64,000 bases of DNA. It comes from UBA6244 sp963676875 (GTDB lineage: Bacteria > Bacteroidota > Bacteroidia > Bacteroidales > F082). The notes beneath the pieces were generated by a model, which saw only the letters and a program-made list of their open reading frames with translations, had not been told where the DNA came from and did not search any database. The stretch spans positions 2,666,001 through 2,730,000 of the forward strand of contig OY781436.1 in NCBI GenBank assembly GCA_963676875.1, given 5' to 3'. Of this stretch, positions 52,782 to 60,841 are shown piece after piece. A program made the position numbers and the translations under genes. Every line of letters begins with the position of its first letter. Position 1 is the first letter of the stretch.

Positions 52782-53315
52782 TTAAGTAAGGAAATATAAT
52801 TGAGGTTTGGTACCGGCTTCCGGAGCTAACACTTTCCATGTTCTGTTTTTTAATGCCAACGAAACATCGCTGTACGGGTCTTCAATGTCACCAAAATGTA
52901 AACATTTGGTTGGACATACTTCTACGCAGGCTGTGTTTTGTCCTTTTTCGAGGCGGTGCTGGCAAAAAGTACATTTGTCAACGTATCCGTCAGGATGTGA
53001 GTATCTTGCATCGTAAGGGCACGATTGGATACAAGCACCACAACCAATACATTCGTTGTGGGTTACCATCACAATTCCGCCTTCCACGATGTGGCTTGCT
53101 CCTGTAGGACAACATCTCACACAGGGTGAGTTTTCGCAGTGGTTACAGCGTTCTGAACGAAGCTCAATCTCTACGATGGGGTAGGCTCCGTTTACATTTT
53201 CTACAATCCAATCGCGGCAATAACCGTGTGGTACATTGTTTTCTGTTTGACATGCTACAACGCAGTCGCTGCATCCGACACATTTTTTTGTGTCTATGGC
53301 CATGGCGTATCTCAT
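52782..53315 (-). CDS. PsrB-type four-cluster ferredoxin subunit
   Basis: 177 residues with four [4Fe-4S] motifs: CVGCSDCVVAC (13-23), CNHCENSPCVRCCP, CIGCGACIQSCPYD and CTFCQHRLEKGQNTACVEVCPTKC. It has no signal peptide and would be carried across by the Tat-exported partner. It overlaps the psrA-like gene by 4 bp (ATGA), which suggests translational coupling. Confidence 0.94.
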   Translation of the reverse strand: MRYAMAIDTKKCVGCSDCVVACQTENNVPHGYCRDWIVENVNGAYPIVEIELRSERCNHCENSPCVRCCPTGASHIVEGGIVMVTHNECIGCGACIQSCPYDARYSHPDGYVDKCTFCQHRLEKGQNTACVEVCPTKCLHFGDIEDPYSDVSLALKNRTWKVLAPEAGTKPQLYFLT

Positions 53316-55558
53316 GCTTCAGCCTCCTTTCCTGGGTTTTCTTTGATGAAGGTGACAAAATTTCCCCTCATTCCGGTTCCTCCCATCATGGGGTCAACCA
53401 TTACGTTTGTAATCATTTGTGTATCGCTTGCTCCCCGACCAAAGGTGCGGGTGAGTTTTTTATTGTCGTGCCCAAATCCGTGCACCATATAAACCGAATC
53501 CCAGCGAATACGTTCTGTAACACGCACCTTGATAGGGAAGGTTGATACTACGCCATCCTGATTCTGCAACCAAACCATTTGTCCGGTTTTCAAATCCCAG
53601 AGTTCTGCTACTTTTGGATTCACCCAAACAGAGTTTTCGTTCATTAAATCAAACAGGTTGTGGTTGTTAGATGTACGTGAAAAAGTATGCATGGGAGCAC
53701 GACCGTATATCAGGCGGTAAAATCCTTCTTCGGGTTCGGGATGTTTTGTAAACACGGGCATGGGATCAAATCCTAAATCGGCAAACTCGGTGGAGTATAG
53801 TTCAATTTTGCCTGTATTGGTGTTAAAATGATAGTCTTCTCCATCGGCAAGATAGAGGGGTCCGGATTGACGATCGTACAATTTCACACCAATTTTTTTC
53901 ATTTCCTCCAGCGAAGTGCCCAGTTTTTCCAATTGCCACGAAATCACTTCTTCGTAGTCATCATAGTCAAAGTAGTCACCAAGCCCCAAACGTTCACCCA
54001 ATTGTTTGGCAATCCACCAGGATGGTTTGGTTTCGTATTTGGGTTCCACCGCCGGCATGCGCAAGGCCACATTGGGTTGGCGGTGGGGTGCCGAACGCAG
54101 GGTGTCGTATCTTTCGAGATAAGTACATTCAGGCAATATCACATCTGCATATCCGGTAATGTCCATGGGCATGGTGTCGACCACACAAATAAATTCAACC
54201 GATTCGGCAGCAGTTTTAAACAACTCCTTATTAGGTATGGTCAATGGAAGGTTGGTTCCGGCCACTATCCATGCCTTGATTTGGTGTTTGTATTCAAATT
54301 CGGGGATGGATGCTGCCAGTAACTCGGTGGTAATGGCCATGGAGGAGAGAGGGTATTTTCCGTCCAGGTTGTCTTTCCATGTCCAGTGTGCATGAGGATA
54401 TTTGGGATGAGGATATTTGGGAATAGGTAAGCTTTCTTTAAAGTAGAAGCCTCCTCTTTTCCCCCATGATCCAAGCAATGCGTTGAGAATGGCAATACCC
54501 CGTTCACGCTGACTGTCATCGCCATACCAAACTACGTGCCGTCCGGGATGTACAATAACGGCGGGAGCAGCGTTGGCCATTTCGCGAGCTGTTTTCCTTA
54601 TGATGCTAGGCTCAATGGTGGTGATACCGTATGCCCACTCGGGAGTCATGTTTTTTACATGCTCTTTTAGTTGATCAAAGCCAAACGTATATTTTTCCAC
54701 ATAGGCTTTGTCGTATAAATCTTCGTATATGAGCACATGTATCCACGAAAGCAGCAGGGCCAGGTCGGTGGCCGGCTTGATGGGTAGCCAGTATTTCGAT
54801 TTGCTGGCTACGGTACTCAGCCTGGGATCAACGGTGATAATGGTGGCATTACGACCAATAATATCTGCAAGTTCCTGTACCTGACCATTGTGCATGTTTT
54901 CGCCCAGATGTGAACCGATAAGAACTAAGCAATCAGTGTCGCGAATGTCGGTGGGCTCGGGTGATCCTATCCAACTACCAAAAGTGGCCGAAAATCCCAC
55001 TTCACGAGGGCCACGGCATTGTGCCCAAGCTGGTTCACCTTCATTTTCACTGCCGTAGGCATGCATCAAATGTTTAAAATGTGCACCGGGAGCTCCGTGA
55101 TTGAATAAAGCAAAGGCTTCGGGGCCATGTTTTTCGGCTACTTCTTTCATTTTAGAGGCTACCAAGTCGAGGGCTTCGTCCCATGAGGCCTTTCTGAACA
55201 CGTCATTGCCTCCAACATTTTCCCTGATCAGAGGCGTTTTTAGCCGGTCTTCGTCGGTGTACATGCCCACGCCTCCTGTTCCACGCGGACAGAGTCTTCC
55301 ATTGCAATGGGGGTCTTCCGGGTTGCCAATAATTTTTCGGATATTGTTGTTCTTATCCACGTATGTCCATCCGGCGCATTTCCAAAAACAAACTTCGCAG
55401 TAGGTCGGAAATGAGGTCATTTCCTCGTCGCTTACTGCAGAAGCGGGGCTGGCGGCGTTGGCCATCTTAAGTCCGGCAACGTTTACGGCGCTTAATCCAA
55501 TGGCGGCTGCACCCGCTCCCGCGGCCGAAATTTTAATAAACTCTCTTCTCGTTTTCAT
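53312..55558 (-). CDS. psrA: PsrA/PhsA-type molybdopterin oxidoreductase
   Basis: 748 residues, Tat signal MKTRREFIKISAAG. The N-terminal cluster uses C54, C57, C61 and C90 (CEVCFWKCAG, GRLCPRG). C181 in AQCRGPREVGFSATFG is the probable Mo ligand, as in the polysulfide/thiosulfate reductase clade. The C-terminal MopB domain is complete (GRAPMHTFSRTSNNHNLFDL). Length is right for PsrA/PhsA. It probably reduces polysulfide, thiosulfate or tetrathionate in the periplasm, but the same clade has members acting in the oxidising direction and members using arsenate. The YeeE and rhodanese neighbours favour a sulfur substrate. Confidence 0.88.
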   Translation of the reverse strand: MKTRREFIKISAAGAGAAAIGLSAVNVAGLKMANAASPASAVSDEEMTSFPTYCEVCFWKCAGWTYVDKNNNIRKIIGNPEDPHCNGRLCPRGTGGVGMYTDEDRLKTPLIRENVGGNDVFRKASWDEALDLVASKMKEVAEKHGPEAFALFNHGAPGAHFKHLMHAYGSENEGEPAWAQCRGPREVGFSATFGSWIGSPEPTDIRDTDCLVLIGSHLGENMHNGQVQELADIIGRNATIITVDPRLSTVASKSKYWLPIKPATDLALLLSWIHVLIYEDLYDKAYVEKYTFGFDQLKEHVKNMTPEWAYGITTIEPSIIRKTAREMANAAPAVIVHPGRHVVWYGDDSQRERGIAILNALLGSWGKRGGFYFKESLPIPKYPHPKYPHAHWTWKDNLDGKYPLSSMAITTELLAASIPEFEYKHQIKAWIVAGTNLPLTIPNKELFKTAAESVEFICVVDTMPMDITGYADVILPECTYLERYDTLRSAPHRQPNVALRMPAVEPKYETKPSWWIAKQLGERLGLGDYFDYDDYEEVISWQLEKLGTSLEEMKKIGVKLYDRQSGPLYLADGEDYHFNTNTGKIELYSTEFADLGFDPMPVFTKHPEPEEGFYRLIYGRAPMHTFSRTSNNHNLFDLMNENSVWVNPKVAELWDLKTGQMVWLQNQDGVVSTFPIKVRVTERIRWDSVYMVHGFGHDNKKLTRTFGRGASDTQMITNVMVDPMMGGTGMRGNFVTFIKENPGKEAEA

Positions 55559-55625
55559 TATATCAGAGGTGTTTTGACAGTATAAATCTGATGCTATATA
55601 TATAGAAAGGTCAATATATAATGAG

Positions 55626-55633
55626 CAAAAATA
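55626..55633 (-). promoter_or_regulatory. Putative -7 box for the Psr operon
   Basis: The minus strand reads TATTTTTG (TAnnTTTG), 68 bp upstream of the psrA-like start. The surrounding DNA is very AT-rich, so a chance match is possible. Confidence 0.4.
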
Positions 55634-55713
55634 TATGCAAATTTTTAATTAAGCCAATTTACTCTAAATGAGGGCTAAGAGACTTTGTAATCATACAATC
55701 AGATAGATAGATA

Positions 55714-55731
55714 TCTCACAAAATTGCGAGA
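55714..55731. promoter_or_regulatory. Imperfect palindrome, possible operator 1
   Basis: TCTCACAAAATTGCGAGA: 14 of its 18 positions match its own reverse complement. It lies about 80 bp upstream of the -7 box of the Psr operon. A Crp/Fnr-family operator is possible, but it does not fit TTGAT-N4-ATCAA. Confidence 0.35.
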
Positions 55732-55734
55732 CAT

Positions 55735-55762
55735 TTATCACATTCTTATAATATGTTGATAA
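55735..55762. promoter_or_regulatory. Imperfect palindrome, possible operator 2
   Basis: TTATCACAT and ATGTTGATAA face each other across 9 bp. It lies next to operator candidate 1. The half-site TTATCA-CAT recalls Crp/Fnr-type sites but the spacing is long. Confidence 0.35.
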
Positions 55763-55999
55763 TAAGATATTAAGCTGGGTAATTTAGAAAGAGGCTAAAT
55801 TGCTGTTTTGTTCATGAACATCATTGTAAAAACTTTAAAACCAAACAGATAAGATAGTTTTAAACCATTCTAAATTAGCGGGAGGGCATTAAAAAATTCG
55901 ACACTCACAACAAAACCCGACCACAATGGATGCGATCAGGTTTGGTTGTGAGAAAAATGTCAGGCAAGAATCCTTGATATCTATCCTGAATTTGGTATC

Positions 56000-56215
56000 T
56001 TAGTGGCTCTTTTTGTAGCAGTTGTTGTACAAGCAGAAACCGAAAGTAAGGGCACCGCTCACCAAAATTAGCATCACAATTTTGTGATACAGAAAAGTTG
56101 ACAGGCCTGCGCAGCAGCCAAAGAATCCGGCAATGATGATGAAGAGGTAAGAAACGAACCCGATGAGTCCAAACATGAGTGCCGAGTTGACGAAAATTTT
56201 TAAACTTGCTTTCAT
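56000..56215 (-). CDS. Small membrane protein, unknown
   Basis: 71 residues, not recognised. Two membrane helices (about 10-33 and 42-63) are joined by a short loop; Cys34, Cys35, Cys61 and Cys66 lie at helix ends, and the C-terminus is basic (NNCYKKSH). A TATATTTG box at 56261-56268 on the same strand gives a short leader and supports the gene. It sits between the Psr operon and a Crp/Fnr gene, so a role in the same sulfur system is possible but unproven. Confidence 0.5.
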   Translation of the reverse strand: MKASLKIFVNSALMFGLIGFVSYLFIIIAGFFGCCAGLSTFLYHKIVMLILVSGALTFGFCLYNNCYKKSH

Positions 56216-56260
56216 ATCTTTAAAGTTTTAAGGTGTTTTTTTTTATTAATTTTTATATAA

Positions 56261-56268
56261 CAAATATA
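56261..56268 (-). promoter_or_regulatory. -7 box for the small membrane protein
   Basis: The minus strand reads TATATTTG (TAnnTTTG), 46 bp upstream of the ATG at 56215. Confidence 0.5.
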
Positions 56269-56436
56269 CTAATATACATATTACCATACTCACTTAATAG
56301 CGTGATAAAGAATACATTACAAGAGCGAAAATGGTTTGTTTAAAAGGGTCAAGGGTCACATACAAAAGACAGAAAGCCACGCTAAAAAACAAACATAAAT
56401 CACATATGCATGTAAGTAATATTGTAAACTATTGTG

Positions 56437-56444
56437 TAAATTTG
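56437..56444 (+). promoter_or_regulatory. -7 box directly before Crp/Fnr gene 3
   Basis: TAAATTTG (TAnnTTTG) ends 4 bp before the ATG at 56449. This leaves no room for a leader, so the transcript should begin at or very near the start codon. Confidence 0.6.
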
Positions 56445-56448
56445 CGTT

Positions 56449-57129
56449 ATGGGAAACTGTAGTATATGTGCCATTAGGTCGAAGGCAGTGGAAACACTGA
56501 ATCCTAGTGAAGTTGAATTTCTGCAAGGAAATTGTGCTGAGGTTAACATGACCGCCGGCGAAAGTATTATCAAGGAGGGGTCGCTTTCATCCCATATTGC
56601 TTACCTCAAATCGGGCTTGGCAAAAATCCATAAAAAGGGTGTTAAAGGAACGGATCAGATTCTGAAGATTCTTCAGCCCGGATGTTATATTGGGATGCAG
56701 ACGGTTTTGTCCAACAAAATTCATCAGTATTCGGCATCTACCATCGAGGATTCGATGGTGTGTTATATTGATATCACTTCGTTTAAGGAGTTGATTACCA
56801 AAAATGCCCAGTTTGCCGATGAGCTTATTTTGTATCTGTGTCGCGATGAATTGTCGTACTTTGAGCGGTTTGTCAATGTTCACCAAAAGCAGGTGGATGG
56901 TCGTTTGGCTGATACCATTTTGTTTTTTTCTGATCAGGTAAATAAAGGGGCCAGAAAATTTCAGATTCCGCTTTCCAGAAACGATCTGGCTGCCTTGATA
57001 TGTGCCACCCGCGAAAGTGTTACCCGATCCATCAAAGATTTGTCTGACATTGGAACAATAAAAGCCAAAGGAAAAACGATAGAGATATTAAACTACGACC
57101 TGCTGCATAAAATCAGCGAAAAGGGATAA
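56449..57129 (+). CDS. Crp/Fnr-family regulator 3
   Basis: 226 residues with a cNMP-binding fold and a winged helix (LSRNDLAALICATRESVTRSI, close to the FNR-type recognition helix). Cys4 and Cys7 form CxxC and Cys105 lies at the FNR C122-type distance (98 residues after Cys7), but the third N-terminal Cys is missing; others are at 29 and 79. The ligand may be heme, NO or a smaller cluster. It is divergent from the 71-residue gene and the Psr operon and ends at a strong terminator. Confidence 0.88.
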   Translation: MGNCSICAIRSKAVETLNPSEVEFLQGNCAEVNMTAGESIIKEGSLSSHIAYLKSGLAKIHKKGVKGTDQILKILQPGCYIGMQTVLSNKIHQYSASTIEDSMVCYIDITSFKELITKNAQFADELILYLCRDELSYFERFVNVHQKQVDGRLADTILFFSDQVNKGARKFQIPLSRNDLAALICATRESVTRSIKDLSDIGTIKAKGKTIEILNYDLLHKISEKG

Positions 57130-57162
57130 AAAAAAAGCTGCACCTAGGTGCAGCTTTTTTTT
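57128..57162. terminator. Bidirectional intrinsic terminator
   Basis: A-run, stem GCTGCAC/GTGCAGC with a CTAG loop, and T-run. It overlaps the stop codon of Crp/Fnr gene 3 and faces the convergent small gene ending at 57178. Confidence 0.92.
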
Positions 57163-57177
57163 GCATTACGAGAAAAA

Positions 57178-57450
57178 TTAATTGTTAATAACGTTTTTTT
57201 GTGTCAGTAGTCCTGCTATTTCACTCCAAATCACGGGATATTCTTCAATAATTTTATCTTTGGATGAAAGTCTGGTTTTTACAATCTTCGCTGTTTTCGT
57301 TTCATACCAAAGTTCGACGAATAACCCAGATACCATATACAAATGAACAGTAAAATCCTGATGATTGCGCGATAACAATTCTTCTCCATTTTGGATGACC
57401 ATAATCACCTGTTCGGTTTTGGTCAGGTTTTGAAAAGTTGATGCATTCAT
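57178..57450 (-). CDS. Small cytoplasmic protein, unknown
   Basis: 90 residues from the ATG at 57450 (MNASTFQNLTKTEQVIMVIQNGEEL); an upstream ATG at 57474 is possible. Not recognised beyond its resemblance to small hypothetical Bacteroidota proteins. Mixed alpha/beta composition, no signal peptide and no cysteine. It lies 70 bp upstream-to-downstream of the rhodanese-porin operon on the same strand and could be its last gene. Confidence 0.55.
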   Translation of the reverse strand: MNASTFQNLTKTEQVIMVIQNGEELLSRNHQDFTVHLYMVSGLFVELWYETKTAKIVKTRLSSKDKIIEEYPVIWSEIAGLLTQKNVINN

Positions 57451-57519
57451 GGTTTTTGGAGTATTGGGTACCAATTTTTAATTTTTAATTCGTTTAGTTA
57501 AAAAAACCGGGCTAACTAT

Positions 57520-58425
57520 TTAGCAGCCTCCATCAGAAGATGATTCCTTGGTTTTTCTTACAGGTGCAACACCGGACTTGGTTTCAAATTTATTTCCTTT
57601 TCCGTCCCATTCTTTGTAAGCACCATCGTAAACCTTTACGTTTTTCCAGTCCATCACATTGGTGAGGGCAACATATATTACAGAGGCGATAACTCCGGTA
57701 TTACAATAAATTACAATGGGTTTGCCATCGCTCAAATTGTATTGGGCTATCAATGCCTGCAATTCTGCTTTATTCTTAAAAGCTTCTGAATCTGTGAGCA
57801 CTTCTTTGTAATTGATGTTGATGGCTCCTGGAATGTGTCCTGCGCTTTTATCAGATGTTCCGGTAAATTCTTCTGTTGTACGTGCATCTATGAGCAGGGC
57901 TTTTCCACTTTTTACATAAGCCATGTCAGCCAGAATTTGGTTGTTAACTTTAGGTGTAAAGGTGGCTGCGCTTTTTTTTGTGGGCATTTTTGTAATGGGA
58001 ACTCTGGATTTTCTCCATTCGTCCATATCCTTGTGCAGGATTTTTACGTTGGGAGCACCCAAGTATTTTAGTATCCAGTAAACACGTGAAGAATATTTTT
58101 GTGATCCGCCATCATATACTACGATGGTATTGGTTTCACTTACACCATTTTCGCCAAAAACTGCAGCCATGGCTTCAGGTGTGTTGATCATGCCTTCGAT
58201 ATCACCTTCCTTGTTGAGCGTTTTGTAAGGAATGTTGACGGCATTTTTAAGATGAGCCTTTGTGTAGGTATCTGCTTTGCTGGCATCAATTACCACAAGG
58301 TTTTTATCGGTTTTCATCAATTTCATGAAATCTGCTGCGGTGATAATATCGCCTTGTGCCATGGTGGGCACCACATACATCATAAAAATGGCAGCAGAAG
58401 CTATAAAATATTTAAAGTTTTTCAT
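57520..58425 (-). CDS. Exported double-domain rhodanese C with GGC tail
   Basis: 301 residues. Signal peptide 1-23. Two rhodanese domains: the first (about 27-140) has Asp105 in the catalytic position (VVYDGGS), as in the inactive N-terminal half of thiosulfate sulfurtransferases; the second (about 160-275) has C241 in YCNTGVIAS, the active form. After a basic and serine-rich linker it ends S-S-D-G-G-C, the only Cys besides C241. It should move sulfane sulfur (thiosulfate or 3-mercaptopyruvate type) in the periplasm. It lies 24 bp downstream of the porin gene. Confidence 0.87.
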   Translation of the reverse strand: MKNFKYFIASAAIFMMYVVPTMAQGDIITAADFMKLMKTDKNLVVIDASKADTYTKAHLKNAVNIPYKTLNKEGDIEGMINTPEAMAAVFGENGVSETNTIVVYDGGSQKYSSRVYWILKYLGAPNVKILHKDMDEWRKSRVPITKMPTKKSAATFTPKVNNQILADMAYVKSGKALLIDARTTEEFTGTSDKSAGHIPGAININYKEVLTDSEAFKNKAELQALIAQYNLSDGKPIVIYCNTGVIASVIYVALTNVMDWKNVKVYDGAYKEWDGKGNKFETKSGVAPVRKTKESSSDGGC

Positions 58426-58449
58426 CGGTTTATTAATTTGGTATATTAA

Positions 58450-59553
58450 TTAGAATTTTGCCTGAACCTGAATCATCAGTGCATCGTTGTCGTATTCGTT
58501 TACTGTACCGTTGGTTTTGTCTTCGGAATTGTAAACATAATTTATTTGTACTCTGGTCCAGTCGTTTATAAAATAGTTGATTCCTGCTGTGATGGTGTTT
58601 TGGCCATAATTTTGTGCCACGCCCATAAAACTATAGGTTGATCCGTCCGGATCGTAGGTTTCATATTTCACAACTGGTTGTAAATTCCAGGGGGTCATGT
58701 ACATGGCTGCTACCCAGAAACCCGATTGTTTGTATTCTGGAAGTGCAGCAGCTGTTGCTTTTCCACCACATCCACCACCGGTAGAAACATCGCCTACGGT
58801 TGTACCCATGATGTATTCGCCCTGAACTTTCAGGTTGTTATAATCGAAGGTAAGATCGGCTGCATAGCGGGTTACACTTTTAGAAGTTCCGTCGGCATCC
58901 AGTTTTTTACCGATAAGTCCGGTACGACCACTCACACCTATTTTAAACATCTCGATGGGTGAATAAACCACGCGTCCGGCAATGTCTTTGTTTCCGTTGT
59001 CGTCCAGGGTATTTATTCCGGTACCATTTAATACGGCTACTTTGTAGGAAATAATGTCTCTGTCTTTACCAAAAGCACCTAATACCATCAGTCCCATATC
59101 TCTGAAAGGAGAAGCCAGGTTGTTAACTACGGTTGAACGGTTGATGGTGTTCAGGGCATAGCAAGGGGTGTTTAGCTCCAACGAAAAAGGTGATTTGAAC
59201 TGTCCGAGTGAGAATTTAGCTGCTTTACCGAAAGGGGCATAAGTTACAAAAGCGTCGAGTAGTTGAGGTCCGCCTGAAACGGGGCTTAATTCGGCCATTA
59301 CATAATAGCTTACATCATAAGGAATAGAACCTACGATACCAACGCGGGCGCGAAGGAATTCGAAAGTGCTGGGTTTGATAGGATTGCCATTGGCATCGTC
59401 GCCAAACATGTAATAGTTAAACTGAGGTTGAATATAACCAACCAGTTGTGGACCATCAGAAGAAGATGTTTCAACGCATCCTTGGGCAAAAATGTTTTGG
59501 TTAAACATCAGGAGCATGGCAAACAGGCTAGAGAATATAAGCGCTTTTTTCAT
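58450..59553 (-). CDS. Outer-membrane porin of the OprO/P type
   Basis: 367 residues. Signal peptide 1-24, then a series of amphipathic strands ending in a C-terminal Phe (QVQAKF), the outer-membrane insertion signal. LVGYIQPQFNYY near 38 and FKSPFSLE near 119 follow the phosphate-selective porin O/P pattern. An unusual loop at about 255-265 reads T-G-G-G-C-G-G, and C26 and C131 are also present. It lies between two rhodanese genes, so it may admit a sulfur anion; the ion is not shown. Confidence 0.82.
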   Translation of the reverse strand: MKKALIFSSLFAMLLMFNQNIFAQGCVETSSSDGPQLVGYIQPQFNYYMFGDDANGNPIKPSTFEFLRARVGIVGSIPYDVSYYVMAELSPVSGGPQLLDAFVTYAPFGKAAKFSLGQFKSPFSLELNTPCYALNTINRSTVVNNLASPFRDMGLMVLGAFGKDRDIISYKVAVLNGTGINTLDDNGNKDIAGRVVYSPIEMFKIGVSGRTGLIGKKLDADGTSKSVTRYAADLTFDYNNLKVQGEYIMGTTVGDVSTGGGCGGKATAAALPEYKQSGFWVAAMYMTPWNLQPVVKYETYDPDGSTYSFMGVAQNYGQNTITAGINYFINDWTRVQINYVYNSEDKTNGTVNEYDNDALMIQVQAKF

Positions 59554-59632
59554 TTTATTTAGATTTTGAGTTCAAAGTAGAAAACAAGAAGGCTGGCAAC
59601 GAAAATGTTCGTTGCCAACCCCATAAAGTTAT

Positions 59633-60637
59633 TTATTTTGCAAGTGTACCTTCAAATGGGTATGCGTGGTAAGGGAAATGCCAGTGTGCTTTTTCAGCAG
59701 CAACCAATGCATCGTATTTCAGACCATTAACACCAAAGCTGATGCTTTTTACATTGTAACCCAATACGTTGAACCATGCGGTGGTGATGGAAGAAGTTTG
59801 TCCGGTATAGCAGTAAATCAGGTTGTTGTTGTCAGGATTCAATGCGTTTACATTGGAAAAAGAGATGGGTGAATACTGATAAGCGCCTACAAAGTGACCA
59901 ATTGTGGTATAAGTTGTAGCGTCCCAATAGTTATAAATGGAATAGTCTGCAGGTGCGGCCAATACGTCGGTTCCCGAAACACTCCATTCCGGAGTGGTCA
60001 ACATCAACATGGCTTGTACGCGTTCGGCTAAGATAGTAGCTCCATCGGTTGAGGTTGAGGTCCAGGTGGGGTACAATTCGGTTGGCAGGGTAGCGGAAGC
60101 ATCTGTATTCCAGTTGGGACTACCATCAGCGATATTGCCAATTTTGCCAGACCAGCTGTCAAATTCACTCATGTCTGTCCATGCTGAAAATCCAAATTTG
60201 GCTACTTTTGCATCAGTATATCCTGAAAGACGCAAAGCCATTACAGCACGACCGGCAGTTTGTCCGGTATAGCAGAATACCAGGATAGGATTAGTAGTAT
60301 TTAGTTCGTTTGCTGTGGTTACAACATCGGCCAGAGCAACATTGATAGCTCCTTTGACATGACCTTTGGCAAAGTCGGCTTCGCTTCTGATATCGAACAC
60401 GACATAACTAGGTATAGTACCATCAGCTTCTACAATGCCACCATCGGCTACTGGTATAGGATCGATTACCCATGAGGCTAACAAATCAGGTAAGTCCATA
60501 CCGTTTGCAGACATGTAAGTTTGTAAGTCGGTGTAAGTACCGTTTACAACCGGATCGTCGTTTTTGTCTTTACAACTTGTGAGAAATAAAGCTGGTACGA
60601 TCATCGCGATCAAAAAATAATTTAACAATTTTTTCAT
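59633..60637 (-). CDS. Exported lipoprotein with two rhodanese domains
   Basis: 334 residues. Lipobox LTSC (C22) marks a lipoprotein, followed by a charged KDKNDD tether. Rhodanese 1 has C122 in FCYTGQTAGR and rhodanese 2 has C276 in YCYTGQTSS, so both carry the catalytic Cys. The two active-site loops are almost the same, hinting at an internal duplication. There is no GGC tail, unlike the other rhodaneses in the window. It is the first gene of the unit with the porin and rhodanese C, with a TAATTTTG box at 60690-60697. Confidence 0.85.
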   Translation of the reverse strand: MKKLLNYFLIAMIVPALFLTSCKDKNDDPVVNGTYTDLQTYMSANGMDLPDLLASWVIDPIPVADGGIVEADGTIPSYVVFDIRSEADFAKGHVKGAINVALADVVTTANELNTTNPILVFCYTGQTAGRAVMALRLSGYTDAKVAKFGFSAWTDMSEFDSWSGKIGNIADGSPNWNTDASATLPTELYPTWTSTSTDGATILAERVQAMLMLTTPEWSVSGTDVLAAPADYSIYNYWDATTYTTIGHFVGAYQYSPISFSNVNALNPDNNNLIYCYTGQTSSITTAWFNVLGYNVKSISFGVNGLKYDALVAAEKAHWHFPYHAYPFEGTLAK

Positions 60638-60689
60638 TACTTGAAATTTTTAATTAATAATGTAATTTTTCTGATTAATTTATGAATTC

Positions 60690-60697
60690 CAAAATTA
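60690..60697 (-). promoter_or_regulatory. -7 box for the rhodanese-porin unit
   Basis: The minus strand reads TAATTTTG (TAnnTTTG), 53 bp upstream of the ATG at 60637. The divergent regulator starts 145 bp beyond. Confidence 0.5.
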
Positions 60698-60804
60698 CTG
60701 TGTTGGGTAATACAACCTTAAAAACAGGGGGTGTAATAGGTTGTGACAAAAACTGTAATTTGACATAAAATTAACTGACGCGTCCACGTGTTGGAAAAAA
60801 AATT

Positions 60805-60812
60805 TACATTTG
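60805..60812 (+). promoter_or_regulatory. -7 box for Crp/Fnr gene 4
   Basis: TACATTTG (TAnnTTTG), 30 bp before the ATG at 60842. Confidence 0.55.
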
Positions 60813-60841
60813 CGAAGAAATATTTATATGTACATATTAAC

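Larger units (their letters stand above)
55559..55999. other. Regulatory gap upstream of the Psr operon
   Basis: 440 bp of AT-rich DNA without a gene. It contains a TAnnTTTG box for the leftward operon (55626-55633) and two imperfect palindromes (55714-55731, 55735-55762), the likely binding region for a regulator. The remainder shows nothing recognisable. Confidence 0.5.
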
